64,000 nt of DNA, from contig CM035235.1 of the NCBI GenBank assembly GCA_020226215.1, positions 68,969,283 through 69,033,282 on the forward strand, in the 5' to 3' direction. This document shows positions 1 to 12,320 of this stretch, in pieces; within the stretch, counting starts at the first letter, position 1, and every line of letters starts with the position of its first letter. Origin of the DNA: Sindora glabra. Taxonomy: Eukaryota > Streptophyta > Magnoliopsida > Fabales > Fabaceae. The notes below the pieces were generated by a model. The model did not search any database and was not told the origin of the DNA. It saw nothing but the letters and a program-made list of their open reading frames with translations. The position numbers were made by a program, and so were the translations under genes.

Positions 1-1256
1 CATACTCTCATGCCATTACAGAGAGGAGGGGAAAGGTGTTCTGAAAGGAAAATCCATCTTTCAAAAAGATAGATATATAAATACATAATATTGAAACCCA
101 ATCAAGCTCACACCACTTTTTTCTACATCATCACATGCACAAGGGGAATTCAATCATATAACTAATCCTTCATGTCCATAATTTCACAATTTAATCATAA
201 CAATTCAATTGAAAATCATAACATAAAAAAATATATAAGTTTTTTTATGACTCCTATCTAACCTTATGCTTCACAAGCATATCATTATCACTTTAGAGTT
301 AACAGTATCTTTTTATAAATAGGCATAAAAATCTATTGCATATTATCTTTTTACAAATAGGAATAGAAATCCAGTACAAAAAGTCACAATGTAAATATTA
401 TTGCCTTATCATCATTAAGTCTCTTTCGTTACCTAATTTATCACAATATATAAGTAATTAGCATTTCAATATATATATATATATATATGAATAAGAAAAA
501 TTACACTTTGGCCTTATCTTAATTCTTAAGTTTAAAGATATCACATAAGCTCATTCTTTACAAGATTCAAATTAGAACATAATTTTATAAGTTACAAATC
601 ACTTTACCTCTTTACATGACCTCATTATACTTATTTCAGATCTACCAATGCCTACTTGCTCATGTTACAACTATAAAATAAATTAAGTTCCTTATAATTC
701 CTGAAATGTGCAAAAATTAAAATGTATAAGGTATAATCAATTATATAATTAATTATGTAATTCTAAAAAATAGCCTTGCTTGGGCATAATTGATTATGTA
801 GATTTAGAGTATAGAACTATTGACATAATCAATTATCTCAAGATTCTTTGTAGATTTTTCTACAAAAATATTAAAAAAATTATTTATATGAGAGATTTGT
901 ACCCCAAACTCATCTTTTAAGCTAATTTCTTGGTTAATTCACTATAGTTCATTATAACAACACTAAGTACTCCAAATTTAATAAGAAATTTGTAATGAAC
1001 ATTAATCTATATCAATTATCTATCACAAAGATTCAAATATAAAGAAAATCTAACCTTAACTAAGCTAAATATTAAAAAAATCACAAAAATTTGGATAGGA
1101 TGTTTGCTTACCACTATTAGAAAAGGTAAATAATGCTAAAAGTGGTGATTTGGCTAACCTCTAAACACCAATAAACAAGAATTTCAAGTTAGAACATAGA
1201 ATCTCTTCTTAAGTATAAATTAAAAATTGAAATGTTCAATTATTATAATTTCCTCA

Positions 1257-1484
1257 ATCAATCACAACTTAGGGTTATTAGATATTCCTTAACCAATCAC
1301 AACTCAAACGAAAAGATAGAGGAAATTTGACAAGAATTAAAAAGTAAGAATCGTTACTTTACTTGAATTAACCAATCACAACTTAGGATTATTAGATATT
1401 CCTTAACCAATCACAACTCAAAGGAAAAGATAGAAGAAATTTGACAAGAATTAAAAAGTAAGAATCGTTACCTTACTTGAATTA
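1257..1484. repeat. 114-bp tandem duplication, two units
   Basis: Units 1257-1370 and 1371-1484 are nearly identical by eye, with only a few substitutions. Each begins near CAATCACAACTTAGG and ends TTACTTGAATTA. Each unit also holds two internal copies of CAATCACAACT. Function is unknown and the unit contains no reading frame. Confidence 0.85.
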
Positions 1485-3830
1485 GATGGATTGAGAGGAA
1501 AAGGTGACAAGGAGATACCTTTTTCTCCTTGAAGACGAAGTAGGAAGTTTTTGAAGAATGTGGGGAGTGTGGTCAAAGAGAAAATAAAAATATGTAAAGC
1601 CTTAAGGGGAAGAATGAAAAAAAAGTTTCTTAAGTCTCCCCTACATTTATACACTCACTACTAATCAAATTTTTTAATCAAACATCTCTAGTTACTTATT
1701 CACCAAGTATTTCACACAAAATTTTATTTATAAACTTATTATATTTAATTTATTATTTTTCAAAGAAAACATTTTAATCCTAACTGGTATAATAGTTTCT
1801 TATTTTAAATTATTGTTCCCTCATTACTTGATTTTTCATGCAAAAATTTGGTTTGGTTCCGATTTAATCGTAAAATCCAAACGTGTTGATGCTGCAAGTT
1901 TATTTATCCTTTTGGGTTTGCTGATGATATTCTTTTTCATTTATTTCCGATTAAAGTTCTTCATATTTTATTATTCTAAATTAAAAACGGTGACACAAGG
2001 AGAGGAGTTTATTATTTCATATTCTTCTTTATTTTATTTCTAATCAAAGTTCATCATGTCATTATTATAGGCTAAAAACAGAAAGTCATGCACAAGCACA
2101 GCCATTTTAGCCTTTTTATTTTATTCAGTTGTACTAAAAAACCATAAAATGATTAATTTTGAAGTAAAATTAAAAAATTGAATTATCACTTTTTCTTTTA
2201 CAAACTTCAATTCTAAAAAATATTTCTCAACCAACAAATAATAGATCATTAACTATTACAAAAAAAAAAAGCTTACCTACACAACTAATTTGGTTAAGTT
2301 AATTTATTTATAGTTACCAACACATTCAATTTCTTTAATTTCTCTTTATCAGAATTGTTTATGATAACTAAAGCAATTTATTGTGATTTTTATTCAACTA
2401 CTTCATAAAAGAATGTTATAGCAACTAATTAAATTATAATTACAAAATAGCAAAAAATGATTTCAATAAATATAATAAAATAAATACATTAATTTAATTA
2501 TTTCTTATTACAAAATATATAAAAAAAATAACACTTACTTCTGCTCTCAACACATAGTAAAAATCCAGCTCCTACGCAAAAAATGAGAAAGGCAAAGAAG
2601 AATGTAGAAATGACAAAAGAGATGATAAAGATAGAAAGAAGAAACTAATATGAGTTATTAATGTGAAAAAAAAAATCTGACTAAAAAAGGGAAATATATG
2701 GATGGAAATCTGATGTAAAAAGGGAAAGATATGGACGGGAGATTTTAAATTGTCGAAAAGAAATTTGAAAAAATATGGAAAAGATATGAATGGATGGAAA
2801 GATCGAAATTTCTGAATAAATTTCTCAATTAATAGAAGCAAGGGAGGGATTGTATCAGTACATCAATGCATCACTAAATTTTATTTTATTATACATTATA
2901 TTTACATTTTTTATAAATCAAATTTGACACATTATATAATAATATATCAATAATCAAATTTGGTAGTACATTAGTGCACTACACAATAAAATTTCCTAGA
3001 AGTAATTCCATTCAAATAGATGGAATTAGGCAAAATAATTCTATCAACTATAAATATATCAATACACTATTTATTTCAATCTCATGCAAATTTATGTAAA
3101 TATTGGAAAAAAAGTGTTAACCCTATAATTACATCACTCTTTTCTTATTTTTTAAAATATTTTTTAAGAAATAATATTAAAATAACATTAGGTTTGTAAT
3201 TTCTTTTTGCTCACAACACTATACCCGTTAAAAAACCTAAAAACACATTATTATTAGTATCACCTATTGTATAGCATCGTTACTCATAAAGAAGTCCATT
3301 AAAATTTTTCTTCAAATTAATTAAATGAGTATTTTGCTATAAAAGGAATAATTGATGCATATATGAAGAATTTCTCCATCCCATATAGGATAGATTCAAA
3401 ATACCTACACATTTAAAGGTATTTCTTGAATTCTATGTGTAATGTCCCCATCAAATTTTTCTATCCTTTTGTAAAATAGATTCACAAAACCTACACCTTT
3501 CAACTTCTCGTTTGGTGAGGTCTCTAATCTTTACTTTTAAATCATTGTCATTATGTCCCATTACCAAAACTATACTCCATACGCTGCACTCCAACTTAAA
3601 AAGAAAGCTTTTAATTTCAAGCTTTTATTTTGTACTAAAAGATCTTTTATAATAATAATTTTAGTTTTTTTTATTGGTATTGTACGCATTTTATCCCTTT
3701 TTTCATTTACTTCGTGTTCATGGCTACCCTTTGATTTGCCTACGTTGTAATCAACAATTCTATACAATCTCAGCACTCATCCTTTCACCTTCACCCATCA
3801 CATTCATCTCTAAGCATGTCGAATTCATAC

Positions 3831-3990
3831 AAGATAATTTCTACCATTAGTACTATCCAACGGTCATACTACCTATTATCTTTTAGTGTCAAATATTCAA
3901 TTTTATATAAGACAATCTTTGACATCAGTACAATATTATCTAACAATCATATCACTTATTATCCTCTAGTGTAAATACTCCATACAATTG
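3831..3990. repeat. degenerate ~78-bp direct repeat
   Basis: Two adjacent segments starting near 3831 and 3909 share an order of blocks (AAGAxAAT, AxTAGTAC or AxCAGTAC, then TTATCxTxTAGTGT). They are diverged with small indels. This is a weak, old local duplication. Confidence 0.45.
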
Positions 3991-5868
3991 TTGATGATAC
4001 AGCGCAACCTTTCTAAAATAATTCTTCAACCTTTCATCGTGTAAGATATTAGGTATGAACTGTTGGTAAATATTTAAATGATGAAGAAAATACACAAATG
4101 AGAAATTCGGAAGAAGAAAATGTTAGGTAAAGTGCTTTCAAAAAATTATTTTTAAGATAGTAATTTTTCTACTTAGTTGCAAATAATTTTAAGAAAATTT
4201 TATCCTCAAGATATAATACCTAACTAAGAGTAGAAAATTGCAATTCTCCTATTTTTATAATTTTTTTGTAATTAGAATCAAAATAGTAGGAATTTAAGAT
4301 GAAGATATGCTTTTCTTATATACTAAGAAAAAAAAACCCATATTTATAAAGTTGCAAATACCATCTCACGAAAAGTTATGTAACTTCCGAATAACTTTTG
4401 ATGAAAAGACATGTGAGTAAATATAACAATTGAATTTGAAAAGAAACATATTTTCATTTCAAAAGTTATGAATTTTCATTTTATAAAGTGCAACTTTTCA
4501 TCTCAAAAATCATAATTTTATATTTTAAAAGATATACCCTTTTATTAACACCCTTTTAAAATAATTTTTAAAATAATTTATCATTTTAAAATATAGTTAT
4601 TAAAATAAGATGAGAGAAATATTTCATTTATTTAATATTAAATATGAAGAGTTTGAGGAAAATAACTTTTTTTATTTCAAAATCGAATTTGCTTTCTTCC
4701 ACTATAATGTGTCAAGGTATCATTTTTTTTAAACATTAATACAAGCAATATATCATTCATTCATTAATATATATATATATATATGCAAATAATAATTTTC
4801 TATTAAAAAATACTCTTTAACCAAATAAACAAACCTTTATTATTTTAAATAAGAAGTTATTTTTCCTCAATGTCATAACACCACATATAATTTTTTTTCA
4901 TAATAATAGAAACTATAATCTTTTGCAAAGTCTAGAATTTGAAACTAGAATATGAAAAGAGTAATTCATAATATTTAGTTCATTATTTATAAAAGTAATT
5001 ATTATTACATCTCTCAAATTTCATAATTAGCATTATTAATTTTGTATTTTTTACTTTTATTATAATTATTCATCTTTCCATTCACACATAATATTAAAAC
5101 AAATATAAAGAATGCAACAAAAATTAAGTATATATTTGATATTGCTAAAATGAGATTTAACAATGAATTTTAATATTTCTATTTATTTAAACATTACAAG
5201 TGAATGGAGGGATGGATAATTATAAAAAATAAAAATAAGAGATGAATAGTTATAAACTTTAAAGAATATAATATCCATCATCTTTATAATTAAGGAATTA
5301 AATATTGTGTTTATTTATTCTATTAAATAATATCAAGTGTTATTACACCATTAATTAGAAACGTAAATAACAATATCTATTATGTTATTAATCATAAAAT
5401 ATATAAATGATAAAAAAATTATTTATATCGAAACAAATGAAATTTCTCTCAAAAAAAAAAATATCAATAAAACAAACCTTGCTCCCTTGGCCAGGTCGAC
5501 ATCCACTAAATAAGTCATGCAAAAGCATGCATGTTAACCCTTTTACCTTCTACGTGATAATACAAAATCTTAAAACAGTATATTCCGACGATGAAATTAA
5601 TCATCAATGAATAAACAATCGGGGGATTTTTTTTTTAATTTGGAGTGGTGTCATAAATTTTAAAATTATTTAATCATAATTATAATTATTTATATTTTAA
5701 TAAATATATTTAAATAATTTTATTTAATTTAATAATTTTTAAAATTATTACATTATCTCAATTTTAAAACATTCATGATACCATAAAATACACCTTGATT
5801 ATGTCATAATCTCACAATTTCTAGAGTGATGTTTGCGTAAGATACAACCTCCGATTTCCTTGCGATAT

Positions 5869-5874
5869 CACGTG
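5869..5874. promoter_or_regulatory. G-box CACGTG upstream of the MLN51-like gene
   Basis: A perfect palindromic CACGTG lies about 0.6 kb before the start codon at 6483 and roughly 100 bp before the likely transcribed leader. G-boxes bind bZIP and bHLH factors in plants. That it acts on this gene is inference from position only. Confidence 0.35.
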
Positions 5875-5983
5875 TCAGACCCAGGCCGATCGTAAATTTC
5901 CAAAATACCCCCACAAATAAGATAGTCTCCTATTTTTAGCACCGTTATTTTACTCAAAATCCATTGAGCTTTCTCATATTGTC

Positions 5984-5991
5984 TAGGGTTT
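5984..5991. promoter_or_regulatory. telo-box-like TAGGGTTT near the 5' leader
   Basis: TAGGGTTT is the complement of the plant telo-box AAACCCTA. Telo-boxes are common near transcription starts of plant genes for translation and RNA-handling proteins. It lies about 490 bp before the ATG, in the region where the leader should begin. The start of transcription cannot be fixed from sequence alone. Confidence 0.35.
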
Positions 5992-6482
5992 CCAAAGACG
6001 CTACTCCTAGATCCCCAAATCCATTCACAATTCTAATTCCCTTCAATTTGCTATTTAAGGCTTTGATTTTCGGGGGTCTTGTACTGTAATGCTTCTCTCC
6101 TTCAAAAAGTTTGAATTTTAAGGGCTTTTGCCGTCTCGGATTCACGCAGATTTTGGATATTGGTTTTGGGTGTTGAGGAATTTTGTTGGTTTGAGGGAGA
6201 TTGACAGGCTTGATTTGTGGAGGGTTATTCGGCCTCTGAGATAATGTTTGATTTTCTTCATGGAAGTTTTGGTCGTCGGGATTGATTGTGTTTTTGACTT
6301 ATTGGTTTGTGCATTTTGCTAAACTTCGGTTTTGAGGGATTTCATTTAAGTGTTTTTGTTGAATTGCTAAGAAAGTTTAGTTTTTTTTGGGTAGGTTCAC
6401 TAAAGTTGAATTGTTGTTTGGTTCCCGAGAGATTTTGGATTTTCGAGGTTGACATAGTTGTGAATTGTTTGATAAGCTATTG

Positions 6483-9400
6483 ATGGCTGCGGCGGGCGAA
6501 GAGGATGTCGAGTATGAGAGTGATCCAGAAGAGGCTAAGAGATCGCTGGCAATGCGGAGGCGTGAGGCCAGTGATGATGAGGAAGGCGAAGGAGATAGGA
6601 GAGACAAGAGGGTAGATCGCCCGGGAATTCATTCTGATGATTCAGATGGACAGGGTGGAGTGGCGGAGTATGATGATGAAGAAGAATTGGATGGAGAGGA
6701 AGAGGAGGAAGAAGAGGTTGATGAGGATGAAGAGGTTGAGGAAGGGGATGAAGTTGAAGAAGAGGAGGCGTATAAGGAGAGAGGTGACGAAGGAGATGTA
6801 CATGGCGCTGTTGTTGAGGGTTCAGCAGTGATGGTCCAGGAACCATATGGTGATGTTAGAACCAGTTTGGAAGATACCGGAGAGGTGCATCCTGGGAGCA
6901 GGGACGATGAAGAGAAGAAGGAGAATGAACCATTTGCTGTGCCCACAGCTGGAGCATTTTACATGCATGATGACCGTTTCAGGGATAATGCTGGGGGCCG
7001 CCACAGGTATGTTTAGTATTGAAATCTTGCTTTGCATTGTAGCAAACTGTTCATTATAAAAATTGTCTTTATAATAGAGATATTTATACATGGAAGGTCT
7101 CATTTTGAGTTTCAGTGATGAAATCCATTGTCTTTCTTCCTTGTTCATGGGTGATAGGTTGCTTTGATTTGTTATGATTTGGTTTTTGCGCTTGGAGAAT
7201 GCTAACTTTGCACTGTTGTCATACACCTATATGGCATTGCTCTGTTATCTTTTGACCAGTTATTCGCGTCCTTCTTTCTACCAATTCTGAAACAAGAAGA
7301 TATAAGATGCATTGTCATTATTATGCTTCGTCGAATATAAAACGTGCGTTCTTAGTGGGAGTTTAGAAGGTGGTAATCATCCTACTATATTTACAAGACA
7401 ATAAATACCACCTTTACAATATCAAAACATATAATATATATTAATCCCCCCAGGAACAAAGGATTTATCGTAGGTTTTTCCCTTTCGACAATTGCGTCTT
7501 TTAGTTTCTTTCTCTCCTCTATTTGTTATCAGCTACGGAGAATAGGATTTTTTAAGAGAAGGAGGGGGGGTGAGTGTTTAAGCTATTCTAGAAACTGTAA
7601 CTCCCCTTAGTTGGCAGTTTTGGAGTTTTGGGGATATTAGGTTGACTATGCTGAGCACTGCATGATGAAGTATTGTTATTTATAGATGAGTGTTACACTG
7701 TTGTTTTGTACCTATTTTGAAAGTACCAGATTTTTCTTATCTTGAGTTCTTTTGAGCTTAACATGACTGATGCATTTAAATGTTATAAAGCTTTTTAATT
7801 GAGCTACCTATTTTGTGAAGCTATTAGGGGCTCAGAAAATTGAGTTATCCAGAGTTTTGTGAGTAACTTTGAAACTTTATTATTGGATTTTCATCAACTT
7901 TTGGTTGTGTCTGCATGTACGTGGGCTTGTGTCACTTTGGGTTTTCCTATATAGATGGATATATTTAATGTAATCTAAAATAAATATTCTGTATTTTTCT
8001 GTGAAGTTATGGTGTTCTGTGCATATACCTTATTTTCTAACTATTTGCAGGAGGACACATGGTGGAAGGAGGCTGTGGGAGTCTAAAGATGACAGAAAAT
8101 GGGGACATGATAAATTTGAGGAAATGACTTTGCAGGAAAGGCACTATGAAGAGGTGATAGTCTTGCACACACACTACTTGGAATGATTTATGATTAAGCA
8201 TTGCCTTGTCAACTACTGTCCATTTTTTTTTCCTGATATGTTCTGTGTAAAATTCAGGGGAGGAGATCTTCGAAAGGTAATTATCGAGGTCATGGTAAAA
8301 GTAGAGGTGTTGATCGCGGTGGATATGTTCGAGGAAACAGAAAATTGTACAGCAACAGCAGCAATCAAAGTCAAATACCCAAGGGTGGTGTACGTGGGAG
8401 AGGGCCCCAAAAGTATGAACCTAAATTTAAGAGGAATGGTCCAGCGCTGCCGATGCAAAATAAACAGTAAGTACAGGCTCTGTGTTTAATGGGGGATTAG
8501 TTGGATGGGTATGCTAGTTGTATGCATCGAGATTTTCTGATTACTCTTGTCTTTGTATTTTAAAGGTCTGGGAGGCCTTCTGAGAAGACATCCCATGCTA
8601 GTTCAGGAAGAACTTTTGCATCCACCTCAAATGCGGAGTCTGCTTCTGCTCCTGCTAGGAAACAAGTGTTTGCTTCAAGCTTGAATTCTGCTTCTCCCCC
8701 TTTTTACCCATCCAGTTCATCCAACAAAGACATTAATCTGACACCAAAGAGGGATGTACAGGCTGGCAGCACAAGCAGGACTGTTCGTCCTAGTGTTATG
8801 GATGAGGGTTTTGCTGTTCAACAAAACAACACATTGCACAGGGGCAAGAATGTTATTGAATCTCTTCCCATGGACAAGCTGTATATTGATGAGTCCATCT
8901 CTCCTGGTGCTGGAAAGCCTTTGAACAATGTGCAAATGCCACTCTCGGGAACTTCTGGAGTTAATGCTTCTCAGCCTCATCCAAGGGCTCCTGCAAAGGG
9001 CATGACAGTCCCAGTGCAAATGAATTACCAGTTGACTCCCTCAGATAATCAAGTAAATAAAATTTCTCCTGCACAATTGCAGGCTACACAGAAAAACTCT
9101 GCACCCATTCGAACACAAACTTCTGTGCAAGCTCCTGCTCCACAGTTGGGCCAACGACCTGGTAGCGGATCTCAGTCTTCGTCTCCACCAAAATCATCTG
9201 TGGCAAGAGATTTACTTGATTCTGGAGAAATGGATGTATCATCAGAATCTGGTAAATCCAAAGGTGCATTAGTTGGGAAAGGGAGGGGAGGTGCCCCTGG
9301 TAATGGAAGAGGCTCTTTTGTTTATGGTGGTGCACAGCTTATGGGGGCTGCTGGCAATATGGGTGCTCACGGAGATCAGAACTTCCCAGCCTTCTTGCCA

Positions 9401-11315
9401 GGTTTGATTTACGTTTGTTTTGGTTTAGTATCAATGCTGCGAGTATGAGGAAGTTTTGGATTCTAGTCTGCTTGCTATTATGCTGTTGGTGGATATATAT
9501 ATTTTTTTTTTCATGCATCAAAGTGAGAGTGCTACCATCATTGTTCTATTATAAGTCAAAGTATTTGATTTGTTTAACTTCTTCTGGTGATAGTCCTTAT
9601 CAAATGTCTATCATTGAATTATATTCCATTTTTTATGGTGAGGTAGATGAAATAGCCTTTCCCCTGCCATTTTATGTGTTGGTATTTCCTAAAAAATTGC
9701 AGAAGTGGCTAGTTTGTTTATTTTCATTCACTAAATTCGTTTCTGCTTAGTATTAAAATTTTCTGCTTTCTTCTTGGTTTGATGGGACACAGTTATGCAA
9801 TTTGGGGGGCAGCATCCTGGTGGTATAGGAGTTCCTGCCGTTGGAATGGCATTCCCGGGATATGTTGCCAATCCTCAACTTGGTTTGGGAAACTCTGAAA
9901 TGACATGGTACTTGTCTTATAATTTATCTATTCCATCAGATATTGCATAATGTTTTGTGAGCTTGTTAATTTGTCCATTCATGTGGCATAATGCCTTCCA
10001 CTTGGTTGCAATGTCTCTGTTTCTTTTGAATGAGTGCAATGAATGCCACTATGCCTCAACATAATGCCTTACAGAGCTTATATCATGTTGCCAGCAATGA
10101 TTGCTTTTGTTAGTCATGGTTCTTAAAAATGCTTAAAGAATGAGATATGTATGCAAGAATGTTATTCATTGTCTTAAGGAATTTCTTTATTTTTCGTAAT
10201 TCTTTCATGCATTTGGTTTTGATGAAAGTGAATTTTTCCTCTTGTTCAGGTTACCAGTATTGGCTGGTGCTGCAGGAGCTTTAGGTGCTACATACTGTTC
10301 ACCATATCTTGCTGTTGATGGTGCTTATCATACTCGACAATCAGGACAGACATCTGCTTCCGGTGCTTCAAGGTTGGTTGAGTTCCCTACCATTAATAGA
10401 ATTAAAAGTGATTTCTTTCTTGTTTTGTTTTCTATATTGCATGGCTAAGTTATTTTGCCAGTGTTATTTTTCTTTTAAATTTAGGAATATTGTTTCATCT
10501 TTCTTTTTCTTATACAACTCTTACCCTACCATGATTTTTACATTTTGTTTCATCTGTCCTTTGTGGTCAGATGTGTTTATGTATTATTTTGTTGAAAATG
10601 GATGCTAATCTTGTTCAGTCCAAAAAGTGATTGTATATCCTAGTTGTCAAATTTAATTTTGATAGTATAGCATGAACAGAGATTTCCTTTTTTTTTTCTT
10701 TTTCTAATTCCCTTCTGTGCTAGCAAGGACCTTTAGAGCAATAGTTCTAGTTATATTTTTCTTGCTTCCATGTCAGTTACGAGTAGCTTTACATTTTCTT
10801 GCTTTGTTATTTATGATACCTTATGGGTTCTGACTAAAATCTTTTGGCTTTTGATTATATACATTGCAGCAAGGAAAATAACACAAACAAAGTTAATAAT
10901 GAATTGAAGCCACCGGAGAGACCAGGTATGGCATTGATACTAGTTCTTCCCTTGTTAGTGGCAAGTAAACAATTTTTTTTCTTGGGTCGCTTTTAACATG
11001 TCTATATGGATTTGTCTTTTAGCAGAGCTCGTAAACAATGAGTTTGGGCAGCGACAGAACAAGCCCCGCAGGCAAGTTAATTGCTAAAGCAATGTCGATT
11101 GTGCAATTGTAATTGTTATTTTATTTGGGTGTTTAAGCATCATACTAATGTAGGCATTATTCTCTCTCTCTCTCTCTCTCTTTTTTTTTGTGGGGGGGGG
11201 GGTGGTTCAGGGGAACTCACTGCATGATTGCATCAGATGACTTTAATTATAGGCAATTTCATTTAGTGTTTCTTATTCTTTGTGCAGATATTCAGAGATG
11301 AATTTTGGCCAGTGA
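6483..11315 (+). CDS. MLN51: MLN51/CASC3 (Barentsz)-like exon-junction-complex protein, nine exons, ~680 aa
   Basis: Coding exons: 6483-7006, 8051-8153, 8258-8466, 8566-9401, 9793-9907, 10250-10372, 10870-10925, 11023-11071, 11288-11315. They sum to 2043 nt and stay in frame. The ATG at 6483 is preferred over upstream in-frame codons because the protein then starts MAAAGEEDVEYESDPEEAKR, as plant homologues do. Residues about 30-110 are highly acidic. Residues about 157-208, across the exon 1-3 joins, carry the Btz/SELOR signature: FYMHDDRF, then RTHGGRRLW and DRKWGHDKFEE. An RG-rich stretch (RGHGKSRGVDRGG) and a long Ser/Pro/Gln-rich disordered tail follow. The end reads KPRRYSEMNFGQ. Family knowledge: Barentsz/MLN51 binds eIF4AIII and RNA in the exon junction complex, acting in mRNA localisation, translation and decay. 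Oddities: the last intron (11072-11287) has a GC donor, and exon 8 has a NAGNAG acceptor (11023 or 11026). Confidence 0.93.
11072..11287 (+). other. GC-AG intron at the end of the MLN51-like gene
   Basis: The exon ends CCGCAG and the intron begins GCAAGTT, a strong match to the non-canonical GC donor consensus AG|GCAAGT. The acceptor is TGTGCAG at 11281-11287. Splicing gives the C-terminus RRYSEMNFGQ. Reading through instead gives RRQVNC and a stop at about 11086. The intron contains a (CT)n tract near 11161 and a poly-G run near 11193. Confidence 0.75.
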
Positions 11316-12320
11316 AATATTATATAGGATGGTCAGCTGTTTGAATTGAATAAGCAGATAAAGGTTCAGTATTTCCTTATAAATGCTTGATGTCCTTGTA
11401 TTGCTGCAATGTTCTGAATTCTGGCGTTTGTCTATGTGGTGTTTCCTAATATTGCTGCAATTTTATGATGCAGGCCCGTCCATGCCCTCTGTTCTCTGGC
11501 GTTTGTCCTCGAGCACTTTGGGCTGCAATAGGTTTCGATATGTTTTAGGTAATTTCCTGCTGCTTTTATATTGGTAAACATATGTTTTAGGTAATTACCA
11601 GCTGCGTTTATATTGGTAAATACTAAACAGTTACACTTAGAATGGTTTCATTATGTTTGGCTATGTCATCCCTATAAACAGACCTTGAGTTTTGTGGCAT
11701 TCTGGAATCCTAAGAGCTGCAGAAGAACAATGAGGACCAAAATATACATATATTTGCCTTATTCCTTCACTATGGATTATGAGTTAGGGATGTATGTTGT
11801 TCTGAAATAATAACAAGGTTCGGCTTCTTTCCAGGTTTTTTCTTGTGGGTGGTTTGGTTTATATGTGAAGCTTGTGAGAAACACAGTATATATCAGGCTT
11901 CTCTACAACTATTGGTATGGGAAAAAACGATAATCGTTGTTGCAGCAGCAGCTGATTGCTTTGTGGAGTTGGAGTTGAGAAGTTTCTATGTAGAAATGGG
12001 TTTCTAATTTAATCAATCTTTAGTATGACCTCTGAGTAAATTATTTGGGTTCCAAAGATATCTCTAAGAAGTGGTATTGTTTTTGATCCGCTGACTCGGT
12101 GCATTTATTTGTCCTTGTGACCTGAGAGACACTAGTTCTGGGTACTCTGCTCGTCACAGTTATTAACAATCAAAGGGAAGTTTATATATAATTATTGTTA
12201 CTGAGTGCAGACATACTGTTCTCTGCAATGTAATGCAATGCAATGCTTTGGTTTTTAGTTTACTGCTCTCTTTATTTATGTTTTTCACTTAGAAGCGGGT
12301 GTGCAGGTTCAAGAACCAAA
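11316..12320 (+). other. 3' UTR region of the MLN51-like gene
   Basis: No coding frame follows the stop. A possible 3'-UTR intron could use the acceptor ATGATGCAG near 11473. A 42-bp tandem repeat lies at about 11538-11621, and a short (AATGC)n run near 12229. The base composition drops sharply in GC after about 12320, so the transcript probably ends in this interval. Confidence 0.45.
11538..11621 (+). repeat. 42-bp tandem repeat in 3' UTR
   Basis: ATATGTTTTAGGTAAT at 11538 recurs at 11580. Both are followed by a GCTGC core and TTTATATTGGTAAA, which gives two 42-bp units with a few differences. Confidence 0.8.

Larger units (their letters stand above)
1..5868. other. AT-rich intergenic DNA, no gene recognised
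   Basis: No reading frame here has coding character: the open frames are short, rich in Phe/Ile/Lys/Asn, and match no family I know. The stretch contains short (AT)n tracts near 470-490 and 4765-4785, a 114-bp tandem duplication (listed separately), a weaker 78-bp direct repeat (about 3831-3990), and an imperfect inverted repeat at about 2860-2990 that resembles a decayed MITE. The right end is the promoter side of the MLN51-like gene. Confidence 0.6.

Noticed and set aside
2572..2841. 89-codon Phe/Ser-rich minus-strand open frame
   Set aside because: Low-complexity translation of purine-rich sequence (GGAAAGATATGG-type repeats), with no gene context.
6535..6946. Long minus-strand open frames opposite the first MLN51 exon
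   Set aside because: They are Pro/His/Leu- or Ser-rich mirrors of the acidic GAA/GAG-rich exon on the + strand. They have no family match or plausible gene structure.
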